Source: Isochrysis galbana (lineage: Eukaryota > Haptophyta > Isochrysidales > Isochrysidaceae). From it: 64,000 nt of DNA. This document shows positions 33,041 to 43,757 of this stretch, piece by piece (positions within the stretch are counted from its first letter, which is position 1; every line of letters starts with the position of its first letter). The notes below the pieces were generated by a model. That model did not search any database and was not told where the DNA came from. It saw nothing but the letters and a program-made list of their open reading frames with translations. The translations under genes and the position numbers were made by a program. Location: the NCBI GenBank assembly GCA_018136815.1, contig CM030939.1, positions 5,148,010 to 5,212,009 of the forward strand. The letters run 5' to 3'.

Positions 33041-33480
33041 TAAGTTTATACTTGGTTCGCCCATGGGGGGGCACGAGCCCCCCCCTCTCTCCACTCCTCC
33101 CCTGCCATGGGGGAGGAACCACCCACTCTCCTGGCATGCCTGATGGCTTGCCAGGAGGCCACTGCCCTGCTGACCCACTCTCTCCCTGACAGGTTCGCCT
33201 GATTCGCGCGTCCTGGCCCCTCGTGGCCAGCCCATCGCTCCAACCCCCCTCCCCCCTGTTCGACAGGCAGACAGGTGCAGAGTGGGGGCCCCTGAGGCCC
33301 AGGAGCGCCAGCGAGGGAGAGGCAGGGGAGACCAGGGCCCAGCCCCAGCCTCCTCTGCCCCTGAGCTGGCCTCCAGGAGCCTCCAGGGGTCGCCAGAGGC
33401 AGCTGCAGGCCTGTCGCAGGCGCGCCATCGCGCGTGCCTGCAGGAGAGGGGAGAGAGAGCGCGGAGAAGGGGGTGGGCGG
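33041..33480 (-). repeat. Diverged inverted relative of repeat family A
   Basis: Read on the minus strand, the segment has the same order of landmarks as family A: a GGCTCCAGGAGG/CAGCTCAGGGGCAG-like block, GAGGCTGGGGCTGGGCCCTGG, CCTGCCTCTCCCTCGCTGGC, and near the end GGAGAGAGGGGG then a TATAAACTT-like terminus. Similarity is clear but far lower than between copies 1 and 2. It is directly followed by family B copy 2. Confidence 0.55.
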
Positions 33481-33492
33481 AGCGAGGGCTCC

Positions 33493-33781
33493 GCTCACCG
33501 GAAAATATGTAAGTCCCGCACCTGTTTACAGGAGAAGTCGGGACTGAGGACGCCGCCAGCCCGGTAGGCATAGGAGGAAGGGGGGAACGGATCACCGGGG
33601 GGGGGCGCGGGCCACCGACCATATCTAAGCCCATTTCCCCTATCCCCCTAGTAGTGCACGGGGGGAGTCGCCTGATGGCGGGGGGGAAAGGGCCGGGAGA
33701 GAGGGGGTGTAGAAAGGTTTGCTGCGTGAGTAGAAAGTAGAGGGTCCACGGCCGCGTGTGCGGTGAGACTATTAAGAAGTT
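33493..33781. repeat. Dispersed repeat family B, copy 2
   Basis: Corresponds to 26365-26680 with many substitutions and small indels, in the same orientation, ending GCGTGTGCGGTGAGACTATTAAGAAG. Confidence 0.75.
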
Positions 33782-35579
33782 AATTAATTTCTCTCTGAGG
33801 CTTAAGGCGTTGGAAGAAACCTACCTTCGCCTTGACTAGCCAGTGGTATCTCGAGAATATGGCTCTTAGAATGGCTTTCGTCGATCTCGCCTCGGCGTTG
33901 CCGTAGTGACGTTGTAGAAGTCCGTTAGTACATAGCAGCATCTCCATGCCAAGATACCTAGATATCCCGAGGAGAGGTGCGGTCTGTCGACCTGGTAGCA
34001 GAAGAGGCGCTGCGCCGTCTCGTGTTGCAAGGGGTTTCGTGCGTTAAAAAGTTGCTCAATGTATGCGAAGATCGGGTCCGTCGCGTTACAACGCGCTAGC
34101 AGTGTACAGACGACTCGGGGGCCGCCCCACAGAAGCGGCAGCCGTGGGCCGTGGGGTCACTGCGTCAAAGATGCGGAAGACAATGTACGTGGCGACCTCC
34201 TTGAGGGAGGACCGGATTGCGCTCGACTTGCGTGGGGCTGAGTCGGCTAGCGCGCCGTAGTTGACCGCGAATTCGTGTGGGACTCCCGAGAGAATTGCTT
34301 GTAGTTTGTCGCCGTAGGCGGCCTTGAATTGATCGTGTGCGTCGTCAGCTCGACGTAGAAGATCCAAGGGCCTTTACGGCCCTTGTCCATCCCATCCGGG
34401 GTGGCATCAAACATCAAAGCCTTCTAGCTTGGAGAGAAGGAATTTCATGAAGGTAGTGCTACATCTTCGCTCTTAACATCCTTTTTGTCTTCAGCTAGCT
34501 GAACGAAAAAGGGGGTGTCTTCGGGTTCTTCCTCCTCATCCAGAGGGGTCGCTGGCCATTGCGGAGACTTTCCCGCGTGTGTCCTTCTTTTTCTTCCCGC
34601 CACGCGCCACGTTCCCCTCCTGTTTTTTTTATTTTTTCTCATCCTCTCCCAAGTTTTGTTTCAATCCTCAGGAGTTTTGTTTTTAGCCCCCCTGATATCG
34701 TCAGGTATCAGCGGTCTAGCGAGGACCTGCTGATATCATGATATCAGGACCTGATATCAGCTTGACGTCCCATCCGGGGCGATGGGGAGAGGGCGCGAAG
34801 CCACCTACTCATAATAGTAGTTGAAGTCGTTCCCGAGGGTGTCATGATCATAAGAGCACCGGGCTAGTGGGAGTAGGAGTAGTGGTACTTACGCTCAGAG
34901 CTCAGATGTTTTAGTAGTATTATTATGTGCGCATCGCATGACATGTAGTGCTAATTTTTAGATGGCTGATGCCTACAAGGTGGTCAAATCTTAACACACA
35001 AGCGATCAACGGGATGCTGATGCGTCGAGGTGCTTGCATGCTTTGTCGGACAATGCACAACATCCTCATCCTTGATGTCCTCGACGTGGTTGAGACACCG
35101 AAGCGAGACAATAATCAAAGTGGTACAGTTCACTCGCAAGCAAAAAATCGCTGTTCAACCCGTGCAGCACATCTATGTTTTGTTGAACAACAGGTGACGA
35201 GAGGCATTGCAGGAGAGGGGGGGGCAAGCAAAAGTGTGCTCTCTTGCGACAAGAGCTAGGCCGATGCAGTTCTTCGAGACGACAAGGTGCCGAAGGATAG
35301 TGACGAATGGGAGCCCTCTCTAGGATAGGGATGACCGCGGCCAAGTTTAAACAACCGCGGGCCGGAGGCATTTGGAACTCTCGCGCGCGTCATCAGCAGG
35401 CGTCATCAGCCACATTTCATCTGTGGCATCATCGATGGCATCCTTGATTGCGGCACTTTCTTCGCCCAGGAGCCGGCCAGATGGCAGGCCTTAAATGTGC
35501 AATACAGCATTGCGGTGTCGCTGATACACGTCTCTGATTTGGATCCATGGGAAGCGCTAAGGGACGCATCAAGATGTAC
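33782..35579. other. Intergenic region with small unrecognised frames and ATATC palindromes
   Basis: No gene is supported with confidence. A minus-strand frame at 34086-34367 (93 residues, including VPHEFAVNYGALADSAPRKS) reads like protein but matches nothing I know; it could be a fragment. A second minus-strand frame at 34445-34642 is basic/acidic and low in content. Bases 34690-34765 hold clustered palindromes around TGATATCA. The 3' side adjoins the PP2A stop codon at 35580. Confidence 0.35.
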
Positions 35580-37397
35580 TCACAAGAAATAGGCGGGCGC
35601 ACGACGTGACACATGCGGCTCGCCTCGCCTCGGCGCCGGGTCGAATTGGATGCTGTGGCAGAGGAGGAAAGGCATCAGTGATTAGGGAGGGGGGACGTCG
35701 CAGGCATAGCGAAGGCCGCCGAGGAGCTCCCGTAGTGTGGGCTCAGGCGAGGCAGGCCGATGACTCACAAGTTGTACTTGAGGTGCTCATCCACCTCAAG
35801 TATGGCAGCCTGGTTTCCACATCGATAGCAGTAGTTTGGAGCGGAGAAAATGGTGACCACGTTCCTTTCATGGCACCATGTGTAGCCCTGATCGTGGGAT
35901 TGTGTGCGCCAAACAAGATTACGCTTAGGGATTGTGCCAGTAATTCTGGCGCGGGAAGACGGTCATGAATGATCCACACCACCCCACAGGTCGTATGGGC
36001 GCGCGGGAGGCAGAACGCCTCCCATGGCACAGCATCACTCGCCTCCATAGTCAGCTGATGGGCACGAGCGACTAGCATCAAGCCATTATTCTGGTTGAAT
36101 TGTTCGCTAATGTCCATGCCAAAGGTGTGCCCCGCGCCACGCGGCGATATCCCCCATCCGCATCGGTCGTCAGGATCTGACCAGAGCAGATCGCACATTG
36201 GCCCTTCGTGAGGGATCTCCTCACGCGGCAGCTGTTGGACCTGAAAGGGTAGCGACAGATCGGGCATGGCTTGGTGATATGTGACTTTGGACTTACGTGC
36301 TCGCGAAGTGCTCGCCAGTCCCCGACACCGTAGCAACAACGCCCCGACCTACGTCGGGCAGCCTCATCCCCAATTAGCACACCTCATCAAGCGAATCGAT
36401 CGACGGAGAGAGCCCCCCATGGACGCAGAAGATCTTGTTGTCGACCAGGGCCCCCAGCGGGATGCAGTCGAACCTACGTGAAGTGCACGAACGTCTCCCT
36501 TACTCGCCATACCAAGCTAGCAAAGTCGAAGCGCCAACGTGGCAGAGGGAACGACCCTCTGTCCCCTTCCAGAGACGAATCCTGTGCATGCCTTCTCAGC
36601 TACGAGCGGTGTGAGCACTCACAGATCTGTGAACAGCTTCCAGACATTCGCGTTGCCGTACTTGCGAAGGCATTCATCGTAGAACCCGTACACCTGTGTT
36701 ATCTGCCTGGACTCGTGGTTTCCACGCAACAGGAAGATACGATCACGATACCGAACTGAAGGCGTGGTGTGGGCTGGGATGTCAGAGTGCAGGGGCTCTG
36801 GTTTGGCCCAACAGACTGCCCAACAGACTGCCCACAGACTGACTTGGGTGGCCTCGCTTGGAGTCAGTACACGCTCACCTTTCAGAGCGACCAAGAGCGT
36901 GACGGTCTCCACCGAATAGTAGCCTCGGTCCACGTAGTCTCCCATGAAAAGATAGTTTGTGTCCGGACACGGCCCGCCGATGCGGAAGATCTCGATCAGA
37001 TCGTGGAACTGCGCGTGAATGTCTCCACAAATGATGATTGGCGGAGCGACCGTGAGGACATTGGGCTCATCGAGAAGCACTTCCCTCGCCTGCGTACACC
37101 GATGGCCGGCCTCGTCAGCCGTGAGTGCCGCAGGCGATCTATAGTGACCGGCGCTCTTCCGCCTTCCTCGCCCCCCCCCCCCCCCCCCTTTCCTCTCCCT
37201 GCCTGTTCTGCCGTCAGACCATCCTCCCCCTTCCCCCCTTTTCCCCCCGTCCCCCCTAACCCTCGTCCCCTCCCCCGTCCCCCTCCCCGACTGGGCTTCA
37301 CCTTGTGGCAGAGCGCCTCGACCTCTGCCTCGCTGAGCGGCTTGCACTCCTTGAGCTCGGCGATCTGCTTGTCCAGCTGCGAGGTGGCCGAGTCCAT
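35580..37397 (-). CDS. PPP2C: Serine/threonine phosphatase 2A catalytic subunit, seven exons
   Basis: Exons (minus strand): 37302-37397, 36879-37089, 36623-36755, 36383-36473, 36043-36240, 35769-35887, 35580-35652. The frame closes perfectly at 306 residues (family about 309). Catalytic motifs: [10 protein letters not shown] (Ala where GDxHG has a nearly invariant second Gly), [52 protein letters not shown] and [13 protein letters not shown], so the metal ligands are present. The protein ends RAPAYFL; the terminal Leu that is methylated in PP2A is kept, but the preceding TPDYFL Thr is Ala. The intron after exon 5 has a GC donor (GAG|GCGAGT) and is supported by the restored [13 protein letters not shown]2A dephosphorylates many cytosolic and nuclear targets as part of heterotrimers. 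PP4 or PP6 fit less well by motif wording. Confidence 0.93.
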
Positions 37398-38051
37398 GGC
37401 GGCGGCCCCCCGCCCGGCGCGCCAGAAGCCGCGGGCGGAGGGGGGAGGAGAGGGGGGACAGAGAGCGGGGGGGGGGGGGGGGAGGCTCCCCCCCGCGCGC
37501 GCCTCCTGCCCCGGCGCGCCCCTATTTTTATAAACCTCCCTCCTCCCCCCCTCCCGCTCTTCTCCCGCTCTCCTTTCTCCCGCGCCTCACCTCTCCTCCC
37601 CACGACGGAAGAGCACCAGCCCAAGAACTCAAGGCAACCATGGAATAAAGGATTGTGCGACGAGTCCCATGGAGCCAAAGTCGAGGCGGGCAGAACACCC
37701 AAGCCGGCGGCGGCGGCGGCGCGGGGGGGTTCTTTACTTTATGACCGCTGCGACCGGGATGTTGGGCGGAAGAGAATATAGAGTATGGGAAGATTCGTGG
37801 TTCGAGGAGGGGGGCCTTCAAGGGGAAGGGCAGATGTTTAAAAAAAAAAAGGGGGGGGGGAGAGCCCCCTCTCGCGCGGTTGTAGCCCCGGGGCTCTTTC
37901 CTTCGGTCAAGCTGCTTCCCCTCTCCCCGCTCCCCCCCCCCTCTCCTCACTCAGCGCGCGCGCCTCGCGCATCGTCGGCGGCGGCGGCGACCCAAAGGGG
38001 CGGCGGGAGGGACAGGGAGAGAGGGAGGGAGGGAGAGAGAGAGGCCGCGCG
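37398..38051. promoter_or_regulatory. Shared divergent promoter region of PP2A and SF3B3
   Basis: About 650 bases separate two start codons that point away from each other, so both promoters must lie here. The stretch includes G-runs at 37468-37483, a C/T-rich block at 37530-37600, an A-run/G-run junction near 37845-37860, and GA-rich sequence (about 38005-38043) directly before the SF3B3 ATG. No individual factor site is claimed. Confidence 0.5.
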
Positions 38052-41000
38052 ATGTCCGTCGCGATGGGGCCCATCCATCTCTACGCCCTCACACTCCAGC
38101 GCTCCTCTGCCATTACCGCCGCAGTCTTTGGCAACTTTTCGGCCGCACGCCAGCAAGAACTCGCAGTGGCGCGAGGCAAGCTGATCGAGCTGCTTCGGCC
38201 CAACGCGAACGGCAAGGTGCTCACGGTTGCCGCATCAGAAGTGTTCGGTAACATCCGATCCATTGCCACCTTTCGGCTTACCGGAGGCAACCGTGACTAC
38301 CTCGTCGTCGGCTCCGACTCGGGACGGTGTGCGGCCACCCGATGTTCAGCCGCATGGTGGCCGGGCGCGCGCTGCTACTGCTGTGTGCACGCGAGGTCGC
38401 CCGGGATGGCACGGCACTACGGGGCGTGGCGGCCGCGCGCTGTCGCCCCTCCGCGCGGGCAACGAATCACAACTGCCCAGACTCGTCAGCATCTGCTCCC
38501 CACGAGTTGTTGGTTTGGGCTTCAGAGCCACGCATTCAGGGCCCGCCCCCCTTGACTCCAGCGGCACCGCTCGGCTCCATTTCAGGATTGTGATCCTCGA
38601 GTTCAGCGCTGAGAAGGGCGGTTGGGAGCGCGTGCACTGCGAGACGTTCGGCAAGTCAGGGGTCCGGCGGATCGTTCCTGGCCAATACGTCGCCACTGAC
38701 CCACGTGGCCGAGCGGTGAGCAGCCTCCAAAATAGCGGATGCGCATTCTCCATGGGCATCTGCTCTCGCCAGCACGAGCGATCGTGGCTTGCTCAGCGAC
38801 GGGGAGTGATGTTATGGCGTGTGAGCGCGAGTGCGAAGTGCATGTTGGCGCCATGGTCCATGATGTGGCGGTGGGTTCTCAAAAATATCCCGGAGCTTCT
38901 CACGGCTGCGTGCAGTCAGCAAGCGTGGCTGCGCTTGAACGCTGGCCGTCGCTGTTCCCGCCGCTCACTCGCTAGGCGTCTGCTTGTTTTGCCATCGAGC
39001 TCGGTTACCTCCCTTGCTCATGCGCCAGGTGATGATCGGCGCAGTCGAGAAGCAGAAGCTCGTGTACATCCTCAACCGAGACTCGGCGGCAAGACTGACG
39101 ATCTCTTCGCCTTTAGAGGTGCTACAGCGCCGCCTTTGACCTACTGGCAAAAGCGAGCGCTTCATTCCACCAACCCTCGATCGCTCTGCTGACTCTCAGC
39201 ATTTCCCGTGCATTTATGCCCACCACGCCTAAACTCCGCTCTTCTCAGGCTCACAAGTCCAGCACCCTCACTTTTGCTATGGTGGGTGTCGATGTCGGCT
39301 TCGAAAACCCAATCTTCGCCGCGCTTGAGGTGGATGTGGAGGAGGTCGAAAACGATCCGGAAACACAGGAGGTTCTTTACGAAAAGGCGCGCCGCCAATC
39401 CTGCACCCATTCATCCAAACAGATCATCAGATCGATCCATGCCACCTACGAGGCTTTGCGTCTATCAGTGTGCAACTACCGCCAACATCAGTCGAGCACG
39501 CCAAGGCCATCCGGCGCGTTTGCAGTGGAAAGGCACCGCCGCCCGGTCGAGGACGAAACATCCCTCCTGCCACTGTCCTCTCAGGTGCTCACTTTCTACG
39601 AGCTTGACCTTGGGTTGAATCATGTCGTCCGCAAGTGGTCTGACCCTGTGGACCCCACCGCAAACATGCTCATCGCGGTGCCGGGAGGCGCGGATGGACC
39701 AGGCGGTGTTCTCGTCGCCGCCGAGAACTTTCTGGTTTACAAGAATCAAGGGCATCCAGATAAGCGGTGCGCCAGCACATCTCGATCGCAGCCTCCCCAC
39801 TCCCTTTTTCTCCACAGATGCTATGGCCGCTGCTGCAGCCCACCGCCTCTGTGGCATTGTGACCGTGACTGCATGTCGTTCGGCAATGACGACAACCGTA
39901 GCGCCCCTCTGGCCCCGCTGCGCCGTCGGCAGGTGCCCTCTCCCACGACGCCGCGACCTGCCCCCCGAGCATGGCCTTCTCATTGTCGCATCGGCCGTGC
40001 ATCGGCAAAAGGATCTCTTCTTCATCCTTGTGCAGTCCGAAGCGGGAGACCTTTACAAAGTGACCGTCACACACGAAGAGGACCAGGTATGCGAGGCGAC
40101 ACAGACAGCGCGGCCCCTTCTCCCAGATGAAGCCCATGCATCTCATCCGTGCTGGAAGAGGTGACGGCCGTCTGTGCTACGTCTCTAGTATGCATTGTCG
40201 ATGCGCGCTCCGCGACAACCCCTGCATCATGCTAAGGCTGCCCTTGAATTCGTGGCCGCATGGTGCGGTAGGCTGGTCTGCTCGAGGAACAGCGCTTCTG
40301 CCCACGCCTCGCACCGCCAAAAGTATCGCAGCGCACGCTCACCTCCCACTCGCTTCTCCCTTCCCACCAACGTCCAGGTTACTGAGTTGAAGGTTCGGTA
40401 TCTGGATTCAGTTCCCACGTGCGTCTCCTTGTGCATTCTGAGGTCGGGATTCCTTTTCTGTGCTTCCGAGGCCGGCAACCATGGCTTCTACCAGTTCCAA
40501 GGCGTGGGAGAAGATGACGATTCCCCCGTTTGCTCCTCCATCACCTTCGAGGTGCAGACAGCACCTAGCTTCCCCAGCTGGCTCTCAACGCGCAAATTGC
40601 CTAGCGCACCCAGCCGGCACTCTCTTGAGCTCACCCGACAATATCCCTGTATCGTTTGCGCATCACTTCAGTCTGGAGACGAGGCTGTCGTTGAGTTGGA
40701 ACCTCGCCCGCTTCGCAACCTTCTGCACGTCGACGACATCGACACTCTCAATCCTTTGCTCGACGCCAAACTCCTCGACCTGGCTGGCGGAGTGGCGGGT
40801 GAGACCACGCCTCCCGTTGGGCTCACGAAAGAAAACCGCGCTCACGACCCCTTTACTTGTGTACAGGCGGCGCAGCGGGTGCGCCCCCGTCGCTCATCGC
40901 CCTCTGCGGTCGATCGGCCCATTCGACCTTGCGCGTCGTGCAGCACGGACTTTCAGTCTTCGACCTCGCCGTTTCGGAACTTCCCGGCAACCCGAACGCT

Positions 41001-43372
41001 GTGAGCGCTCATGGCACGGCGTGCACGCGCGTGCTCCTAAGAAGCGCATCCCTCTCGTCCTCAATCCCTGACCCCAACCACACTGCCCACCGCCTACTGC
41101 TCGAGCAGGTCTGGACGGTGAAGCGCCAGCGCTCCGACGAGCACCACGCTTTCATCGTCGTTAGCTTCGTCAACGCGACCTTGGTTCTTTCGATCGGTGA
41201 AACCGTCGAGGAGGTCACAGATTCGGGTCTTAAACCGGACACACCTACGCTTTGTGTTGCGTTACTGGGTGAGGACTCCATGGTCCAGGTCTACCCTGCT
41301 GGCATTCTCCACATTCGTTCGGACGGACGTGCGGCGGAGTGGCACCCGCCGCGGGGCAAACCGATAGCCCACGCTGCAGCCAATGAACGGCAGGTCGTCA
41401 TCGGCCTAGCTGGTGGCGAAGTGGTGTACTTTGAGCTAGACGCCACGGGTGCCCTCTCTGAGCTAGACAAGAAGGACATGGGACTTGAATTGTCCTGCGT
41501 GGAGCTCGGTGCCGTTCCCTCCGGCCGTGCGCGCAGTCGCTTCCTTGCCGTCGGTGGCTTCGACAACACCATTCGCATTCTCTCCCTGGACCCTGAGGAG
41601 TGCATGAATGTGCTCTCTGTCCTGGCTCTCCCTGCGCAAGCAGAGTCCGCAAGTCTAGCCCGCATGCCGCTTGGACGGCCCGGCACGCCACCCGCTCTTT
41701 TCCTGTGCATCGGCCTCTCCAACGGCGTACTCCTGCGAGCACGGATCGATGAGACTTCCGGACAGCTCTCCGACACCCGCACGCGCTTTCTGGGGGCGAA
41801 GCAGGCGCGACTCTTCCGCCTGTCACTCGGAGGCTCCGACGGTGTTCTTGCGCTCTCGTCGCGCTCTTGGGTTCTGTATGCCCTTGCAGGAAGCCTACAT
41901 ACTACACCATTGTCGTACACCGCTCTCGACGCTGGGGCGCCTTTCAGCTCGGAGCACTGCGCAGAGGGCATTGTAAGAAAATCAATTTGCTGCGCGTGCT
42001 CTTCACCCTGTACACCCCCCCAGAGAAGTCTTGCTTGGGGTCACCTCCCATGCTTTGCAGTCGCTGCAAGATTTTCCTCTATGTGTGTCGAGCCATTTGC
42101 CCATCAAAGGGACGCGAGAAGTAACCCGCTGTCCTTGGCCTTGCACTCCAGGTTGGCATCGCTGGGAATACGTTACGTATCGCCTCGATAGATCGTCTAG
42201 GAGATGCCTTCAATTCTGAGTCTTTGCCGCTTCGTTATACTCCCCGTCGTCTTGCTCACCATTCCGTTTCAGGCCACATCGTCGTCATCGAAAGTGATCA
42301 CAACGCTCTATCGGCAGACGAGAAAGTTCAGCTCTACGAGGCAGCTGGTATCCCACCGCCTCTCCCCGCGGGAACGGTTTTACCTGAAGATGATGAGGCC
42401 GACGGCATGCTCATGGAGTCTGTTGTTGGCGTCCCCCGTGGCGGTCCTGGGAAGTGGGCTTCTTGCATACGAGTGGTAGATCCACGCGCTAGACAGACTC
42501 TTTCCGTTATTGAACTCGCGGACAACGAGGCCGCTGTCTCTCTCGCAGCTGTGCCGCTGCGCGAGCGAGGGGGCGAGACGTTTATTATTGTCGGCACCGT
42601 AAAAGACATGAACCTGCATCCGCGCACCATCTCCGCGGGGTTTATCCATGTGTACCAGTTTGCCGATGGAAACACGACGTTGAATCTCGTCCACAAAACG
42701 CAGGTCGAAGACGTGCCAAGCGCCATAGTACCCTTCGGTGGGCGGGTACTCGTCGGTGTGGGCAATAGGCTGCGCATCTACGAGATGGGCGCCAAGAAGC
42801 TCCTGCGTAAGGCCGAGGCAAAGGGCTTCCCCACGATGATCCAATCGCTTCATGTGATCTCATCACAACGCATCGTGGTGGGTGATCTCGCAGAGTCTTT
42901 CCACTTCGTGCGTTATAAGCGCTCCGACAACAGCTTGTCGATCTTTGCAGACGACACCGCCCCTCGGCACTTGACGGCTGCGTGCGCCCTCGACGCGAAT
43001 TCGCTGGTGAGTCCTTAAATAGGATTTTGCGTTGCTTGGCGCATTTGAAGCGCGCGAGAGCAAACGGTTTGCACAGGAGATGCATGCAAAACTATCTAGG
43101 AATCTCGGTGGTTAGAACTTGGCACTGGCGTTGCGAGGTCTTGTGCATACACCCACGTACTCAATTTCTCATCCAGAATCCTTCTACTCGACCACTCTCT
43201 CCCCCTTCTCCCCACCCCCCCCCGAATTCTTCGCCAGGCTGGAGCTGATAAGTTTGGGAACATATTTGTGTGTCGCCTTCCACACGAAGTATCCGATGAC
43301 TTCAATGATGCGGCGCTTATGGCCGCCACTGCTGGCCGAGAAGATCTTGCGCTTAACGGGGCCCCTTCGAAA
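38052..43372 (+). CDS. SF3B3: Splicing factor 3B subunit 3 (SF3B3/SAP130), 3' end lost in gap
   Basis: Exons: 38052-38326, 38586-38715, 39029-39118, 39249-39371, 39585-39766, 39933-40086, 40378-40551, 40672-40798, 40867-41000, 41109-41972, 42152-43006, 43238-43372 (into the gap). About 1,081 codons stay in phase; the exon 4 end is the least certain. SF3B3 is a three-propeller scaffold of the U2 snRNP SF3b complex that contacts SF3B1 at the branch site. Landmarks along the protein: [57 protein letters not shown]-like segment, [84 protein letters not shown] and [12 protein letters not shown]. About 170 C-terminal residues are missing. An internal ATG at residue 5 is an alternative start. Confidence 0.95.
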
Positions 43373-43472
43373 NNNNNNNNNNNNNNNNNNNNNNNNNNNN
43401 NNNNNNNNNNNNNNNNNNNNNNNNNNNNNNNNNNNNNNNNNNNNNNNNNNNNNNNNNNNNNNNNNNNNNNNN
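43373..43472. other. Assembly gap (100 N)
   Basis: Exactly 100 N. On the left SF3B3 enters it unfinished (at least about 500 coding bases plus introns are missing). On the right the polyketide synthase enters it from the opposite strand. The true gap is therefore longer than 100 bases, or the join is wrong. Confidence 0.99.
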
Positions 43473-43757
43473 CTCCATTCGCGATGTCAACTAGAGGAAA
43501 TTCTATGACTGATTTCAAGGACGGATCCTCGCTAGAACGTCGCAATGCTGAGCAAGCTGACGAGCGGTTGGATGATCGAATATTAAGGTGCTCGGCAAGT
43601 GCACGGAAGACCTCGCCTTCAAGCGATTGGAAACTCAAGCGAACTGAGGGAATCCGCTGTGTCCATGATCGCATGTCGGGGTCACATTGGCCGGCCGTGA
43701 TGTCCTCCAGAGCTTGCAAGACGTCTAAGTCAAATGAGGGATCGCCCTCTCTACCCT
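43473..43757 (-). pseudogene. Divergent terminal ACP, frame-broken, at the gap
   Basis: After the stop at 43757 the minus strand still reads like a carrier protein in shifted frames. [20 protein letters not shown] resembles the start of an [15 protein letters not shown] (about 43634-43669, in another phase) matches the DSL phosphopantetheine site, with the Ser codon at 43649-43651. [13 protein letters not shown], in the first phase, resembles the end of an ACP. Order and spacing fit one ACP with at least two indels. It is unlike the array's ACPs, so it is probably the original last domain of the enzyme. The reading is inferential and the sequence then enters the gap. Confidence 0.5.

Noticed and set aside
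36241-36382. A missing short exon in PP2A between DSLDE and VQQLPREE
   Set aside because: Direct joining keeps the phase and gives a 306-residue protein whose [18 protein letters not shown] aligns with the family over this region, so no extra exon is needed.
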